From positions 1 to 41,645 of IMG/VR virus record IMGVR_UViG_3300020156_000052: a DNA stretch of 41,645 bases; one strand, written 5' to 3'. Under the pieces are notes generated by a model. It was not told where the DNA came from. It ran no database searches and saw nothing but the letters and a program-made list of their open reading frames with translations. Position 1 is the stretch's first letter; each line of letters opens with the position of its first letter. This DNA comes from a virus. Below, one piece after another: positions 1 to 7,644 of the stretch. The translations under genes were made by a program, and so were the position numbers.

Positions 1-68
1 GTCGCGCGATTTCCCCCCGGAGGGTCACCCGTACGGCACACAGAGCGAGCACGGATCGTGAGGACGGG

Positions 69-356
69 ATGAGCAAAGTCAAGATCCACCACAAGGGCCT
101 GGGCGATGCCACCATCCACGTGGATGGCAAGGACATCGCCCGGCACGTCCGCGGCTACGCGGTGTACGTGGAGAATCCCAACGACAAGCCGACGGTGGTG
201 CTCTCCCTCGGCGGTGCCCTCGCGCCGGACACCGAGCTGGACGACGCGGTGGTGATGATCCACGAGGAGCAGGCCGCCCTCCTGGAGAGGCTGGGCTGGA
301 CGCGCCCCGACGTGGAGGACCCCACCGAGAACAGGCCGGACGATGACAGCGACTGA
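69..356 (+). CDS. Small hypothetical protein at the left end of the late operon (95 aa)
   Basis: I do not recognise this family. The ATG follows a purine-rich GAGGACGGG ribosome site. The protein is soluble, with a beta-rich first half (alternating V/I/H residues, residues 1-50) and an acidic Asp/Glu-rich tail. There is no signal peptide or membrane segment. It is the first gene of the rightward late region, ahead of the terminases, and its end overlaps the next start by 14 nt, so the two are probably co-translated. The position is where actinophages often carry small packaging or early-late genes, but no function can be assigned. Confidence 0.75.
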   Translation: MSKVKIHHKGLGDATIHVDGKDIARHVRGYAVYVENPNDKPTVVLSLGGALAPDTELDDAVVMIHEEQAALLERLGWTRPDVEDPTENRPDDDSD

Positions 357-549
357 GTGGCGCCAGGTCCCGCCACCGCCGTGGGCGCGCGAGCACCCCG
401 CCCCGGTGGCCGAGTTCCGGCACCCGCTGGAGGTGCGCCGGGAGCTGAGCGGCCCGCCGGCCGACGGCGACCCGCTCGGCCTCACCGAGCACCAGAGGGA
501 GATGGCCACGTTCTGGCGGGTGCTGCGCGGGATCGGACTGGTGCGCTGA
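343..549 (+). CDS. Small hypothetical protein (68 aa)
   Basis: Family not recognised. The ATG lies inside the end of the preceding gene in another frame, and the stop TGA shares bases with the next ATG (TGATG), so the gene sits in a translationally coupled chain. The protein is Pro/Arg/Glu-rich in its first half. Its last third is predicted helical (LTEHQREMATFWRVLRGIGL). No membrane segment, cysteine pair or catalytic motif is visible. Coding status rests on tight packing and consistent frame use with its neighbours. Confidence 0.65.
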   Translation: MTATEWRQVPPPPWAREHPAPVAEFRHPLEVRRELSGPPADGDPLGLTEHQREMATFWRVLRGIGLVR

Positions 550-734
550 TGGGCTTCCGGTTCCGCCCCCGCATCGGCCCGTTCGTGTACGTGCCGGACG
601 ACAAGCCCGCCAAGCCCATGAGCCCGGAGGCTCGCCTGCTCGGCTGGGCAGTCCTGGCCGCGGTGCTCGCGGTGGTGGCCACCTGCTTCATCGGCGGCCT
701 GATCGTCGGTCCGCAACCTCCGGTGCTGCCATGA
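549..734 (+). CDS. Small single-pass membrane protein (61 aa)
   Basis: The start overlaps the preceding stop (TGATG) and the stop overlaps the next ATG (ATGA). The N-terminus MGFRFRPRIGPFVYV is basic and beta-like, faintly reminiscent of the start of DUF4236 proteins. One clear transmembrane helix follows at about residues 30-52 (LGWAVLAAVLAVVATCFIGG), then a short Pro-rich tail. It probably sits in the host membrane with its basic N-terminus in the cytoplasm. Function unknown. A membrane protein this far upstream of the terminase is not part of the conserved head module. Confidence 0.65.
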   Translation: MGFRFRPRIGPFVYVPDDKPAKPMSPEARLLGWAVLAAVLAVVATCFIGGLIVGPQPPVLP

Positions 735-916
735 CCACCGGCACTGATCCGTTCCCCGAGCTGCACGCCAAGACGATCGCGGCTTGGATTCACGCCTCCG
801 AGTGGCGGGCGCGCCTGGTGCGCGCCCTGATCCCCGGCCTCGCCGTCACCCTGGACGTGACCGTTGCCGAGCTGAACCGCAGAGGGGGGCCGATCTGTGA
901 GCACGGGAAGCACTGA
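731..916 (+). CDS. Small hypothetical protein (61 aa)
   Basis: The ATG overlaps the preceding stop (ATGA) and the end overlaps the start of the putative small terminase gene. The product is a mostly helical soluble protein with an amphipathic central stretch (residues 11-48) and a Cys/His-containing tail (CEHGKH). Family not recognised. Its place immediately before the terminase genes and the tight overlaps suggest co-expression with packaging genes, but nothing in the sequence defines a role. Confidence 0.6.
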   Translation: MTTGTDPFPELHAKTIAAWIHASEWRARLVRALIPGLAVTLDVTVAELNRRGGPICEHGKH

Positions 917-1277
917 CCTCGCCGGAGCCCTCGGCCTCGCCGCGCTCACCGGTCCCCGCCGCGCCCTGGCCGAGGAGGCCGTGCGGATCAAGCGGCGCCT
1001 GGACGAGCTGGACGCCTTCCTGACCGGTGATCCCGCGGCCTGGCACGACATCGCTCTACAGCTCGGCGGCGAGGTGGCCGAGGTGACGGTGCGCGCGCCG
1101 ATGGTGGAGGCACGCCAGCACGCCCTGGCCCTGGCCACCGTGCTGGACAAGCTCGGGGTGCTGACCCGGGAGCAGGTCCCGGCCGCGCCCCCGGTCGACC
1201 CGGCGGACGAGCTGAAGGAGGCGCGCGAGCGCCGGCAGCGCGAGGCCGCGGCCCGCGCGGCGGGCACGGCCGACTGA
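897..1277 (+). CDS. Putative terminase small subunit (126 aa)
   Basis: GTG start, overlapping the previous gene by 20 nt. The protein is alpha-helical and charged. The central segment (about residues 25-95: KRRLDELDAFLTGDPAAWHD, then a section ending LDKLGVLTREQ) resembles small-terminase or terminase-associated proteins that precede the large subunit in actinophages. It ends in a Glu/Arg coiled-coil tail. A small terminase would bind the packaging start site and load the large subunit. The assignment rests mainly on position directly upstream of the large terminase and on length and charge pattern. No HTH is certain by eye. Confidence 0.5.
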   Translation: MSTGSTDLAGALGLAALTGPRRALAEEAVRIKRRLDELDAFLTGDPAAWHDIALQLGGEVAEVTVRAPMVEARQHALALATVLDKLGVLTREQVPAAPPVDPADELKEARERRQREAAARAAGTAD

Positions 1278-1372
1278 TGGACCGGGCGGGGTGGGTGGTG
1301 CTGGTGGTGGTGGTGCTGTTCTTCCTGGCCAGCATGACCATGGCCATCGTGTCGTGGGCCAGGGTGGGGTGA
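1277..1372 (+). CDS. Tiny single-pass membrane peptide between the terminase genes (31 aa)
   Basis: The ATG overlaps the preceding TGA (TGATG), and the stop lies 3 nt before the GTG of the large terminase, so it exactly fills the gap. The peptide is almost entirely one hydrophobic helix (VVLVVVVLFFLASMTMAIV) with a short polar N-terminus (MDRAG) and a basic C-terminus (WARVG). It could be a real micro-membrane protein or a coupling ORF that carries ribosomes to the terminase start. Length is below usual gene-calling limits, so confidence is moderate. Confidence 0.45.
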   Translation: MDRAGWVVLVVVVLFFLASMTMAIVSWARVG

Positions 1373-1375
1373 CCC

Positions 1376-2947
1376 GTGTTCGACCCGCGCAATCTTCCCG
1401 CTTCCATCGTCCTGCCCGCGGACGTGGACCGTTCGCTGATCGTCCCGCGGGTGTGCCGCTTCCCGGAGTACGCCTATTCCTCCGGCCTGGAGGCGGTGGA
1501 GGTGGCTGCCCAGGCCGGGCTGATCCTGGACCCGTGGCAGTCCTTGGCCCTCCAGCTCGGCCTCGGGGAGACCGCGCTCGGCCGCTGGGCGGCCTTCCAG
1601 GTGAACCTGATGGTGTCCAGGCAGAACGGGAAGGGCTCGGTGCTGGAGGCGCTGGGGCTGTTCTGGCTGTTCGTCACCGGGGAGCGCCTGATCGGCCACT
1701 CCGCCCACGAGTACAAGACGGCCATGGAGGCGTTCCGCCGGATCGTCGCTCTGATCGACGCCACCGATTGGATGCGCGCCAAGGTAAAGAAGATCATCAA
1801 CACCAACGGGGAGGAGGGCATCGAGCTGGTCAACGGCCAGCGGATGCGCTTCCTGGCCAGGAGCAAGGGCTCCGGTCGCGGGTTCTCCTTCGACAAGATC
1901 ATCTGGGATGAGGCGTACGCGCTCACCCCCGGCCAGGTGGACGCCCAGCTCCCCACCCTCTCCGCCCGCCCCAACCCGCAGGTGTGGCTCACCAGCTCCC
2001 CGCCGCTGGACAGCGTGAGCGGGGAACCAATGTTCGGCGCCCTGCGCCTCGCCCTGGCCGACGGCCCGGCCACCCAGGTGTTCATGGACTACGGGTGGGA
2101 CAGCACCCTGGACAAGATCAAGGGCTGCGCCAACCCGCGATGCACCCACCTCTACGGGCGCGAGACCGGGTGCGTCCTGGACGACCGGAAGGCGTGGGCG
2201 CGCACCAACCCCGCCCACCCGCACCGCATCACGCTGGAGGCCATCGAGCGCGAGCGCCGCACCATGGCGCCGCTCGGCTTCGCTCGCGAGCGCATGGGGA
2301 TCTGGCCGCCGGATCTCCAGAGCGGGTTCGGCGTGATCTCCAAGGTGCAGTGGCACCGGATGCGCACCGAGGCGCCGGCCGACGCCGGCCGCACCGCCCT
2401 GGCCATCGACGTGAGCCCGCGCATCGGCGGGCAGGTGAACGCCTCCATCGGCGCAGCCGTGCTCACCCCCGAGGGGATGCGCCAGCTCGAGCTGGTGGTG
2501 TCCGGCTCCGGCACGTCGTGGATCGTCGCGCACGTCGTGAAGGTGGTGGCGGCCAACCCCGATATCGTGGCGGTGGCCGTTGACCCCGGCGGCCCCGCGG
2601 GCTCACTGCTCCCGGACCTCCAGAACGCCATCGGCGCCGACGGCAAACCCGCCAAGCTCCCCCTGGTCACCATGGGGACGCGGGACGTAGCCCAGGCGTT
2701 CGGCATGATCTATGATGCGGCCACGGCCGAGGATGTGGAGGACCGCAACGTGACGCACCTCGGCCAGCAGGAGATGGCCCTGGCGGTGGCCGGGGCCGGG
2801 AAGCGGCCCGTGGGCGACGGCCACGCATGGGACCGACGCAACCCCGCCACTGACATCACCCCCCTGGTGGCGTGCACCCACGCCCTGTGGGCCCTGGCCA
2901 GCTACCAGGAGCCCGCCACGGTGGAGCCGTGGGCGGTGTACGCATGA
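1376..2947 (+). CDS. terL: Terminase large subunit
   Basis: ATP-driven DNA-packaging motor with a nuclease domain that cuts concatemers. At 523 aa it is full length for the family. In the N-terminal ATPase, the Walker A variant SRQNGKGS is at about residues 81-88 and Walker B DKIIWDEA at about 173-180 with the catalytic Glu. The C-terminal RNase H-like nuclease begins near ALAIDVSPR (Asp at about 345) with a second acidic strand VAVAVDPGG. SRQNGKG-type Walker A is usual in actinophage HK97-like terminases. GTG start 3 nt after the micro-ORF. Its stop overlaps the portal ATG (ATGA). It acts at the portal vertex of the prohead. Confidence 0.95.
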   Translation: MFDPRNLPASIVLPADVDRSLIVPRVCRFPEYAYSSGLEAVEVAAQAGLILDPWQSLALQLGLGETALGRWAAFQVNLMVSRQNGKGSVLEALGLFWLFVTGERLIGHSAHEYKTAMEAFRRIVALIDATDWMRAKVKKIINTNGEEGIELVNGQRMRFLARSKGSGRGFSFDKIIWDEAYALTPGQVDAQLPTLSARPNPQVWLTSSPPLDSVSGEPMFGALRLALADGPATQVFMDYGWDSTLDKIKGCANPRCTHLYGRETGCVLDDRKAWARTNPAHPHRITLEAIERERRTMAPLGFARERMGIWPPDLQSGFGVISKVQWHRMRTEAPADAGRTALAIDVSPRIGGQVNASIGAAVLTPEGMRQLELVVSGSGTSWIVAHVVKVVAANPDIVAVAVDPGGPAGSLLPDLQNAIGADGKPAKLPLVTMGTRDVAQAFGMIYDAATAEDVEDRNVTHLGQQEMALAVAGAGKRPVGDGHAWDRRNPATDITPLVACTHALWALASYQEPATVEPWAVYA

Positions 2948-4377
2948 GCTTCATCAAGGAGCTGGTCCGCTGGACCCCGCCGACCGCCGAGGTGCAGCGG
3001 TGGTCCCCCTCCTTCCAGGCGTGGGTGGACTCCTTCCTGAAGTTCCAGGGCCAGGTCTATCGCCCCATCTCGTACAGCTACACCGGCGAGAAGCAGGAGC
3101 CGGTTGCCGACACGTTCGCCGGGTACGTGCAGGGCGCCTACAAGACCAACGGGATCGTGTTCGCGGTGAGCATGGCCCGCGCCCGCCCGTTCTCGGAGAT
3201 CCGGTTCAAGTGGCGCCGCAACCGGCAGAGCGGTGGCGGATCCGACCTGTTCGGCAATCAGGACCTCGCCGCGCTGGAGCGCCCCTGGCCGGGCGGGACC
3301 ACCCAGCAACTGCTCATGCGCGCCGAGCAGGACGTGACCGCTGGGGGCACCGCCTTCTGGGTGCAGGAGGACTACCCGCGGTTCGGGCCAGGGCTGCGCC
3401 GCCTGCGCCCCGACTGGTGCGAGTTCATCCTGTCGGCCCCGCCGGCCACCGCGGTGGCCGCGGACATCATCGGCCTGAAGTACACCGTGGGCGGGCCGAT
3501 GTCCGGCGGACAGGTGTCGCTCTACACCCTGGACCAGTTCGCGTTCTGGGCGCCGATCCCCGACCCGGAGGCGCAGTACCGCGGCATGAGCTGGCTCACC
3601 CCGGTGATCGAGGAGATGCAGGCGGACAAGGCCGCCACCGCCCACAAGCTGAAGTTCTTCGAGAACGCGGCCACCCCGAACCTCGCCATCTCCCTGGCCG
3701 AGACCGTGACCCCGGAGCAGTTCCGCAAGTTCCGGGAGGCCATGGACGACTCCTCCACGGGGATCGAGAACGCCTACAAGAACCTGTACCTCGGCGGCGG
3801 GGCGGACGTGAAGGTGGTGGGGGCCGACCTCACCCAGCTCGACTTCAAGGGGACGCAGGGCCACGGCGAGACGCGGGTGGCCGCCGCGGGCGGGGTGCCG
3901 CCGATCATCGTCGGCCTGTCCGAGGGGCTGGCCGCCGCCACCTACAGCAACTATGGGCAGGCCAAGCGCGCGTACGGGGACCTGTTCCTGCGTTCGCAGT
4001 GGCGTTCCCTGTGCGGCGCCCTCGGCCCGCTGGTGAACGAGCCGGACGACGCGCACCTGTGGTACGACGCGGCGGACGTGGCCTTCCTACGCGAGGACAC
4101 CAAGGACCTCGCCGAGGTGCAGTCCACGCAGGCGGGCACGATCTCCGTGCTCATCACCGCCGGGTTCACTCCGGATACCGCGGTGCAGGCGGTGCTGGCC
4201 GAGGACTTCACCCTGCTGGAGCACAGTGGCCTCATCTCGGTGCAGCTCCAGCCCATCCCCGACCCGGATGCCGAGGTGGACCCCGCCACCGGGGAGCCGA
4301 TCCCGCCGGCCGAGGACGATCCCCTGGCCGAGGATCCCGCCCTGGCCGCCGCCGATGAACAGGAGCAGCCCGGATGA
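2944..4377 (+). CDS. Portal protein (HK97-type)
   Basis: Dodecameric ring at the unique head vertex, forming the DNA channel and docking site for the terminase. The 477 aa length is typical of the HK97 portal family (PF04860). The N-terminal half carries the wing and crown segments with a conserved-looking stretch YRGMSWLTPVIEEM at about residues 215-228. The central long helix region holds KLKFFENAATPN, and GTQGHGETRVAAAGGVPP matches the family's conserved clip/stem zone. The C-terminus is acidic and Pro-rich and is likely disordered. ATG chosen because it overlaps the terminase stop as ATGA. The end overlaps the next ATG in the same way. Confidence 0.93.
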   Translation: MSFIKELVRWTPPTAEVQRWSPSFQAWVDSFLKFQGQVYRPISYSYTGEKQEPVADTFAGYVQGAYKTNGIVFAVSMARARPFSEIRFKWRRNRQSGGGSDLFGNQDLAALERPWPGGTTQQLLMRAEQDVTAGGTAFWVQEDYPRFGPGLRRLRPDWCEFILSAPPATAVAADIIGLKYTVGGPMSGGQVSLYTLDQFAFWAPIPDPEAQYRGMSWLTPVIEEMQADKAATAHKLKFFENAATPNLAISLAETVTPEQFRKFREAMDDSSTGIENAYKNLYLGGGADVKVVGADLTQLDFKGTQGHGETRVAAAGGVPPIIVGLSEGLAAATYSNYGQAKRAYGDLFLRSQWRSLCGALGPLVNEPDDAHLWYDAADVAFLREDTKDLAEVQSTQAGTISVLITAGFTPDTAVQAVLAEDFTLLEHSGLISVQLQPIPDPDAEVDPATGEPIPPAEDDPLAEDPALAAADEQEQPG

Positions 4378-4880
4378 CGGAGATCACCCGCCAGTGGGAT
4401 GACGCGCTGCACCCTCGAGGCACCGGTGCGCAGGGCGGCCAGTTCGTGGCCAAGGGCTCTGGCGCGTCCAGCTCGAGCGGTGGCCGCGGCCGGGCCCCGG
4501 CGCGCAAGCGGAAGGCCGCGGCCCCCACCGGCCCGATGCGGTTCGACGGCAAGCGCGGATCGGGGTACGGAATGAAGGGCGGCGACCCCCGGGTGGCCAA
4601 GCTCCAGGCCGCCCTCAACCGGCTCGGCGTCACGGACCTGCGCGGCAACAAGCTGGGGACGGATGGGAAGTTCGGCCCGCTGACCTCGTCGGCGGTCAAG
4701 AAGGCGCAGCGCCTGCTGGGGCTGAAGCCGGACGGGATCGTCACCCCCACCCTTCTGCGCCGCTTGATGTCCCGCAAGAGCATCGGCCCGCAGGCCCGGA
4801 AGGCGCCCCCGCCGCCGCCGGACAGCACCAGCACCGGGCAGCGCCGCAAGGCCGCCCCCGTTCGCGTGAGCGTGTCGTGA
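4374..4880 (+). CDS. Head-module protein with a peptidoglycan-binding (PG_binding_1) domain (168 aa)
   Basis: Residues 1-30 carry a short motif (WDDALHPRGTGAQGGQFVAK) like the 'HPRG..GGQF' tags seen in phage head-associated proteins. Residues 30-55 are a basic Ser/Ala/Lys linker. Residues about 70-133 form a PG_binding_1-like three-helix domain (PF01471): VAKLQAALNRLGVTD, then DGKFGPLTSSAVKKAQ, then LKPDGIVTPTLLRRL. The C-terminal tail is basic and Pro-rich. No lytic catalytic domain is present. It lies between portal and protease with ATGA coupling to the portal. It may be a minor capsid or internal protein that is packaged and contacts the cell wall. That role is inference. Confidence 0.72.
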   Translation: MTEITRQWDDALHPRGTGAQGGQFVAKGSGASSSSGGRGRAPARKRKAAAPTGPMRFDGKRGSGYGMKGGDPRVAKLQAALNRLGVTDLRGNKLGTDGKFGPLTSSAVKKAQRLLGLKPDGIVTPTLLRRLMSRKSIGPQARKAPPPPPDSTSTGQRRKAAPVRVSVS

Positions 4881-4890
4881 GGAGTCACCG

Positions 4891-5658
4891 ATGATCGAGA
4901 CCTACGAGCGTTCCTACGCGGTCACCGAGTTCGAGATCGAGCGCGGCGGGGACGGACGCACCGTCACCGCCTACGCCGCGGTGTTCGACGCGCCGGCCGA
5001 GATCCGGGACGTGCACGGGCACTACATGGAGGAGATCGACCGGGCCGCATTCAACCGCACCCTGGACCACATCCGCCGGTCCGGCGGGTTCGACCGGGTG
5101 GGGGTGTTCTACAACCACGGGATGGACCTCACCGGGCGGCCCAACATGCTGGGCGCGGTGCCGCTGGGCGACGCCAAGCACATCGAGGTGGACTCGCGCG
5201 GCCTGCTCACGGTCACCCGGTACAACCACACCCCCCTGGCGGAGAGCACCCTCTGCGCCATCCGGGACAAGAGCCTGCGCGGGCAGTCGTTCCGGGGGCG
5301 GATCTTCCGCTCCAGCGAGCGCCCCGGCCAGCCCCTGAAGACCGTGGTCCGCCACGAGCTGGGGCTGAAGGAGTACGGGCCCACCCCCTTCCCCGCGTAC
5401 GCGGAAGCGGGGATCATGGCTGTACGTTCCACCGAGGTGGCGGCAGCCCTGGCCGCCCTCACCGACGAGGAGCGCGCGGAGCTGATCCGCACCCTGTCCG
5501 AGAGCACGCAAGCCGCCTCGCTCGCGGACCCCGCCACCTCCACCTCGGAGCCCGGCATCTCGGCCACCCGCACCCCGCGGTCCGGTCGCACCGTGTTGAC
5601 CCGTAACCGCCTGCTGGCGGAACACCTCGGGTTGATCGAGATGCCGAAGGAGGCATAG
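4891..5658 (+). CDS. Prohead maturation protease (HK97 U35/S78 family)
   Basis: Serine protease that cleaves the capsid scaffold domain during head maturation. At 255 aa the protein has the family layout: strand-rich core at residues 10-45 (VTAYAAVFD), catalytic His in FYNHG (His76), catalytic Ser in GQSFRG (Ser133), and the downstream LKEYGPTPFPAYAEA loop at about 157-171. The last 80 residues are helical and charged and probably serve as scaffold and self-cleavage region. The ATG has a good upstream GGAG. It sits directly before the capsid gene, as expected for a HK97-type shell-assembly pair. Confidence 0.93.
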   Translation: MIETYERSYAVTEFEIERGGDGRTVTAYAAVFDAPAEIRDVHGHYMEEIDRAAFNRTLDHIRRSGGFDRVGVFYNHGMDLTGRPNMLGAVPLGDAKHIEVDSRGLLTVTRYNHTPLAESTLCAIRDKSLRGQSFRGRIFRSSERPGQPLKTVVRHELGLKEYGPTPFPAYAEAGIMAVRSTEVAAALAALTDEERAELIRTLSESTQAASLADPATSTSEPGISATRTPRSGRTVLTRNRLLAEHLGLIEMPKEA

Positions 5659-5660
5659 CA

Positions 5661-7115
5661 ATGCCGAAGATCCGCAAGGTCTCGGAGATCGAGACCGAGC
5701 TGGAGGCGCTGCGCTCCGAGTTCCTGGAGCTGGACGCCCTGGACGAGCCGGACGACGCGCAGGTGGCCCGCTCGACCGAGATCGTCCGCAACCTGTTCCC
5801 GGCGCTCCAGACGGAGCTGGCCACCGCCACCGAGCACGAGGACGCCGCGGAGGCCGTCCGGTCGTTCGCCGCGGCCGGGTACACCGAGGGCACCGACGTG
5901 GAGGTGCAGCGGGCCCGGCCCGCCGGCCGCTCGACGGAGTACATGCGCCAGGTGGAGCCGTTCGAGATCCTGCGCTCCGGCCGTCAGAACATGGACGACC
6001 GGGAGTACGCGGAGGCGCTGCGCTCGTCCAACCTGAAGGCCATCGAGGAGCACCACCTCCCGGCCGAGGGCGCGGACAGTTTCGACCGGGTGATCACCCG
6101 CCACCGCCGCGACACCGAGTGGCAGAAGCAGATCCTGGCCCGGTCCCGCCCGGAGTACATGGACGGCTTCCAGAAGTACATCGTGGGCCAGCAGTTCTTG
6201 ATGACCGACGTGGAGCGGGCGGCCATGGCCGTCGGCACCAACACGGCTGGTGGCTTCCTGGTGCCGACGCACCTGGACCCGACCCTGATCCTGACGAACA
6301 CCGGGGCCAAGGACGTCGTGCGCACCCTCTCGCGGGTGGTCACTCTGTCCGGTGGCGCCAACACCTGGAACGGTGTGAGCACGGCGGGCTCCACGGCTTC
6401 GTGGGACGGCGAGCTCACCGAGGTTTCGGACGACACCCCGCCGATCGCCCGGGTGTCGGTGCCGACCTACAAGGCGCAGAGCCTGATCCAGGCGTCCATC
6501 GAATCGTTCGAGGACATCCCCGGCCTGGCCGAGGACGTGCGGATGCTGCTGGCGGACAGCCGCACCCGCCTGGAGGCCGCCGCGCACATGACCGGCTCGG
6601 GTTCCGGCCAGCCCACCGGTATCTTCACCGCGCTGGACGCCAACACCAACGTGGAGGTGTCCCTGGCCACCGGCTCGACGTTCACCCGGGCGGACCTGGC
6701 GGGGATCGCCAACAGCCTCGGTGACCGCTGGACCGACGGTTCCCGGTGGCTGATGCACCCGACCATGCTGGAGCGCATCGCGGCGCTCGGCTCGGCGCTG
6801 GGCGCGAACTACTCCACCGACATGACGCAGCGTCCCACGCAGCAGCTCCTGGGCTTCCCGGTGGAAACGTCCTTCCAGGCGCCCAGCACCTTCCAGACGA
6901 CCACCGTCGACAACCTGATGGTGTTCGGCCTGTTCAGCAACTACCTGATCGTGGACAAGCCGGGGTCGCTCGCCATCGAGTTCATCCCGCACCTGTTCAA
7001 CACCAGCAACAACCTCCCGGACGGCCGTCGCGGGTGGTACATGCACTGGCGCAACGGCGCGGACAGCATCAACGACCTCGCGTTCCGCCTGCTCCAGGAC
7101 AAGACCACCGCCTAG
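5661..7115 (+). CDS. Major capsid protein, HK97 fold with N-terminal scaffold domain
   Basis: Main shell protein, 484 aa. Residues 1-60 are a charged coiled coil (scaffold/delta domain, e.g. SEIETELEALRSEFLELDAL). A variable helical linker reaches about residue 185. The HK97 core begins near AMAVGTNTAGGFLVP (about 190-204) and runs through A- and P-domain features such as QASIESFEDIPGLAEDVRML and AAAHMTGSGSGQPTGI. The N-terminal domain is presumably removed by the adjacent protease at an unknown site. The start follows an AAGGAGG site. A 13-bp hairpin follows at 7121-7164, which may tune expression relative to downstream connector genes. Confidence 0.95.
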   Translation: MPKIRKVSEIETELEALRSEFLELDALDEPDDAQVARSTEIVRNLFPALQTELATATEHEDAAEAVRSFAAAGYTEGTDVEVQRARPAGRSTEYMRQVEPFEILRSGRQNMDDREYAEALRSSNLKAIEEHHLPAEGADSFDRVITRHRRDTEWQKQILARSRPEYMDGFQKYIVGQQFLMTDVERAAMAVGTNTAGGFLVPTHLDPTLILTNTGAKDVVRTLSRVVTLSGGANTWNGVSTAGSTASWDGELTEVSDDTPPIARVSVPTYKAQSLIQASIESFEDIPGLAEDVRMLLADSRTRLEAAAHMTGSGSGQPTGIFTALDANTNVEVSLATGSTFTRADLAGIANSLGDRWTDGSRWLMHPTMLERIAALGSALGANYSTDMTQRPTQQLLGFPVETSFQAPSTFQTTTVDNLMVFGLFSNYLIVDKPGSLAIEFIPHLFNTSNNLPDGRRGWYMHWRNGADSINDLAFRLLQDKTTA

Positions 7116-7120
7116 CAGCT

Positions 7121-7164
7121 CCCGGCTCGGGGTAATCCACGGGAGCGGACAACCCCGAGCCGGG
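7121..7164. terminator. Hairpin after the capsid gene (possible partial terminator or mRNA-stability element)
   Basis: A perfect 13-bp inverted repeat (CCCGGCTCGGGGT at 7121-7133 and its complement at 7152-7164) with an 18-nt loop lies 6 nt past the capsid stop. There is no U-tract. It could act as an attenuator that raises capsid over connector expression, or protect the 3' end of the capsid mRNA. The genes downstream continue in the same direction. Confidence 0.6.
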
Positions 7165-7201
7165 CTCGCCGGCCGAGCACACCGAAGGGAAGAAACGGAC
7201 A

Positions 7202-7570
7202 ATGGTTCACGAGAAGAAGAAGTCGGGCGATCCGGACTACGACGACAAGGTGCCGATGCGCCAGCAGGTCGGCGAGGTGGTGAAGGCCGGGGACGGGGAG
7301 ACCGTGGTCATCACCGAGACCACCGGCCCCACCAAGCTGGACGGCAGCCACGCCAACCTGGACGGCCCCACCGCCGAGGATCTGGACAACCGGCCCGCGC
7401 CGGGTGGCCAGGCCACCGAGGCGTCCGAGGTGCAGGTGGCCACGCCGATCGAGGAGGTGGCCCCCGAGGCCACCAAGCCCGCGCCGGCCAAGAAGGCCGC
7501 GGCCAAGCCCGCCAGCTCCAGCGGCGACGTGGCCAACGCCAAGACCGCGGCCAAGGCCGAGGGCAAGTGA
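7202..7570 (+). CDS. Hypothetical protein with Ala/Lys/Pro-rich tail (122 aa)
   Basis: Family not recognised. The ATG is preceded by GAAGGGAAGAAACGG. The N-terminal half is charged and acidic. The last 40 residues are low-complexity Ala/Lys/Pro (KPAPAKKAAAKPASSS), like lysine-rich DNA-binding tails. It lies between capsid and glycosyltransferase, where actinophages place small head-decoration or connector proteins. A role binding DNA or the head surface is possible but unproven. No membrane segment, no cysteines. Confidence 0.7.
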   Translation: MVHEKKKSGDPDYDDKVPMRQQVGEVVKAGDGETVVITETTGPTKLDGSHANLDGPTAEDLDNRPAPGGQATEASEVQVATPIEEVAPEATKPAPAKKAAAKPASSSGDVANAKTAAKAEGK

Positions 7571-7644
7571 AGCAGGGGGCGCGCGGGGTTGCAGGCCCTC
7601 GCGCGCCCCTTCACGCCTGCGCGCCTGCGAGGACGGGAACCGCA

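Noticed and set aside
482-2533. Long minus-strand open frame opposite the terminase
   Set aside because: Shadow of the terminase gene; Arg/Pro/Gly/Ala-rich without motifs.
7567-7644. Earlier GTG start of the glycosyltransferase
   Set aside because: It would add 26 low-complexity residues and lacks a ribosome site, whereas ATG 7645 has one.
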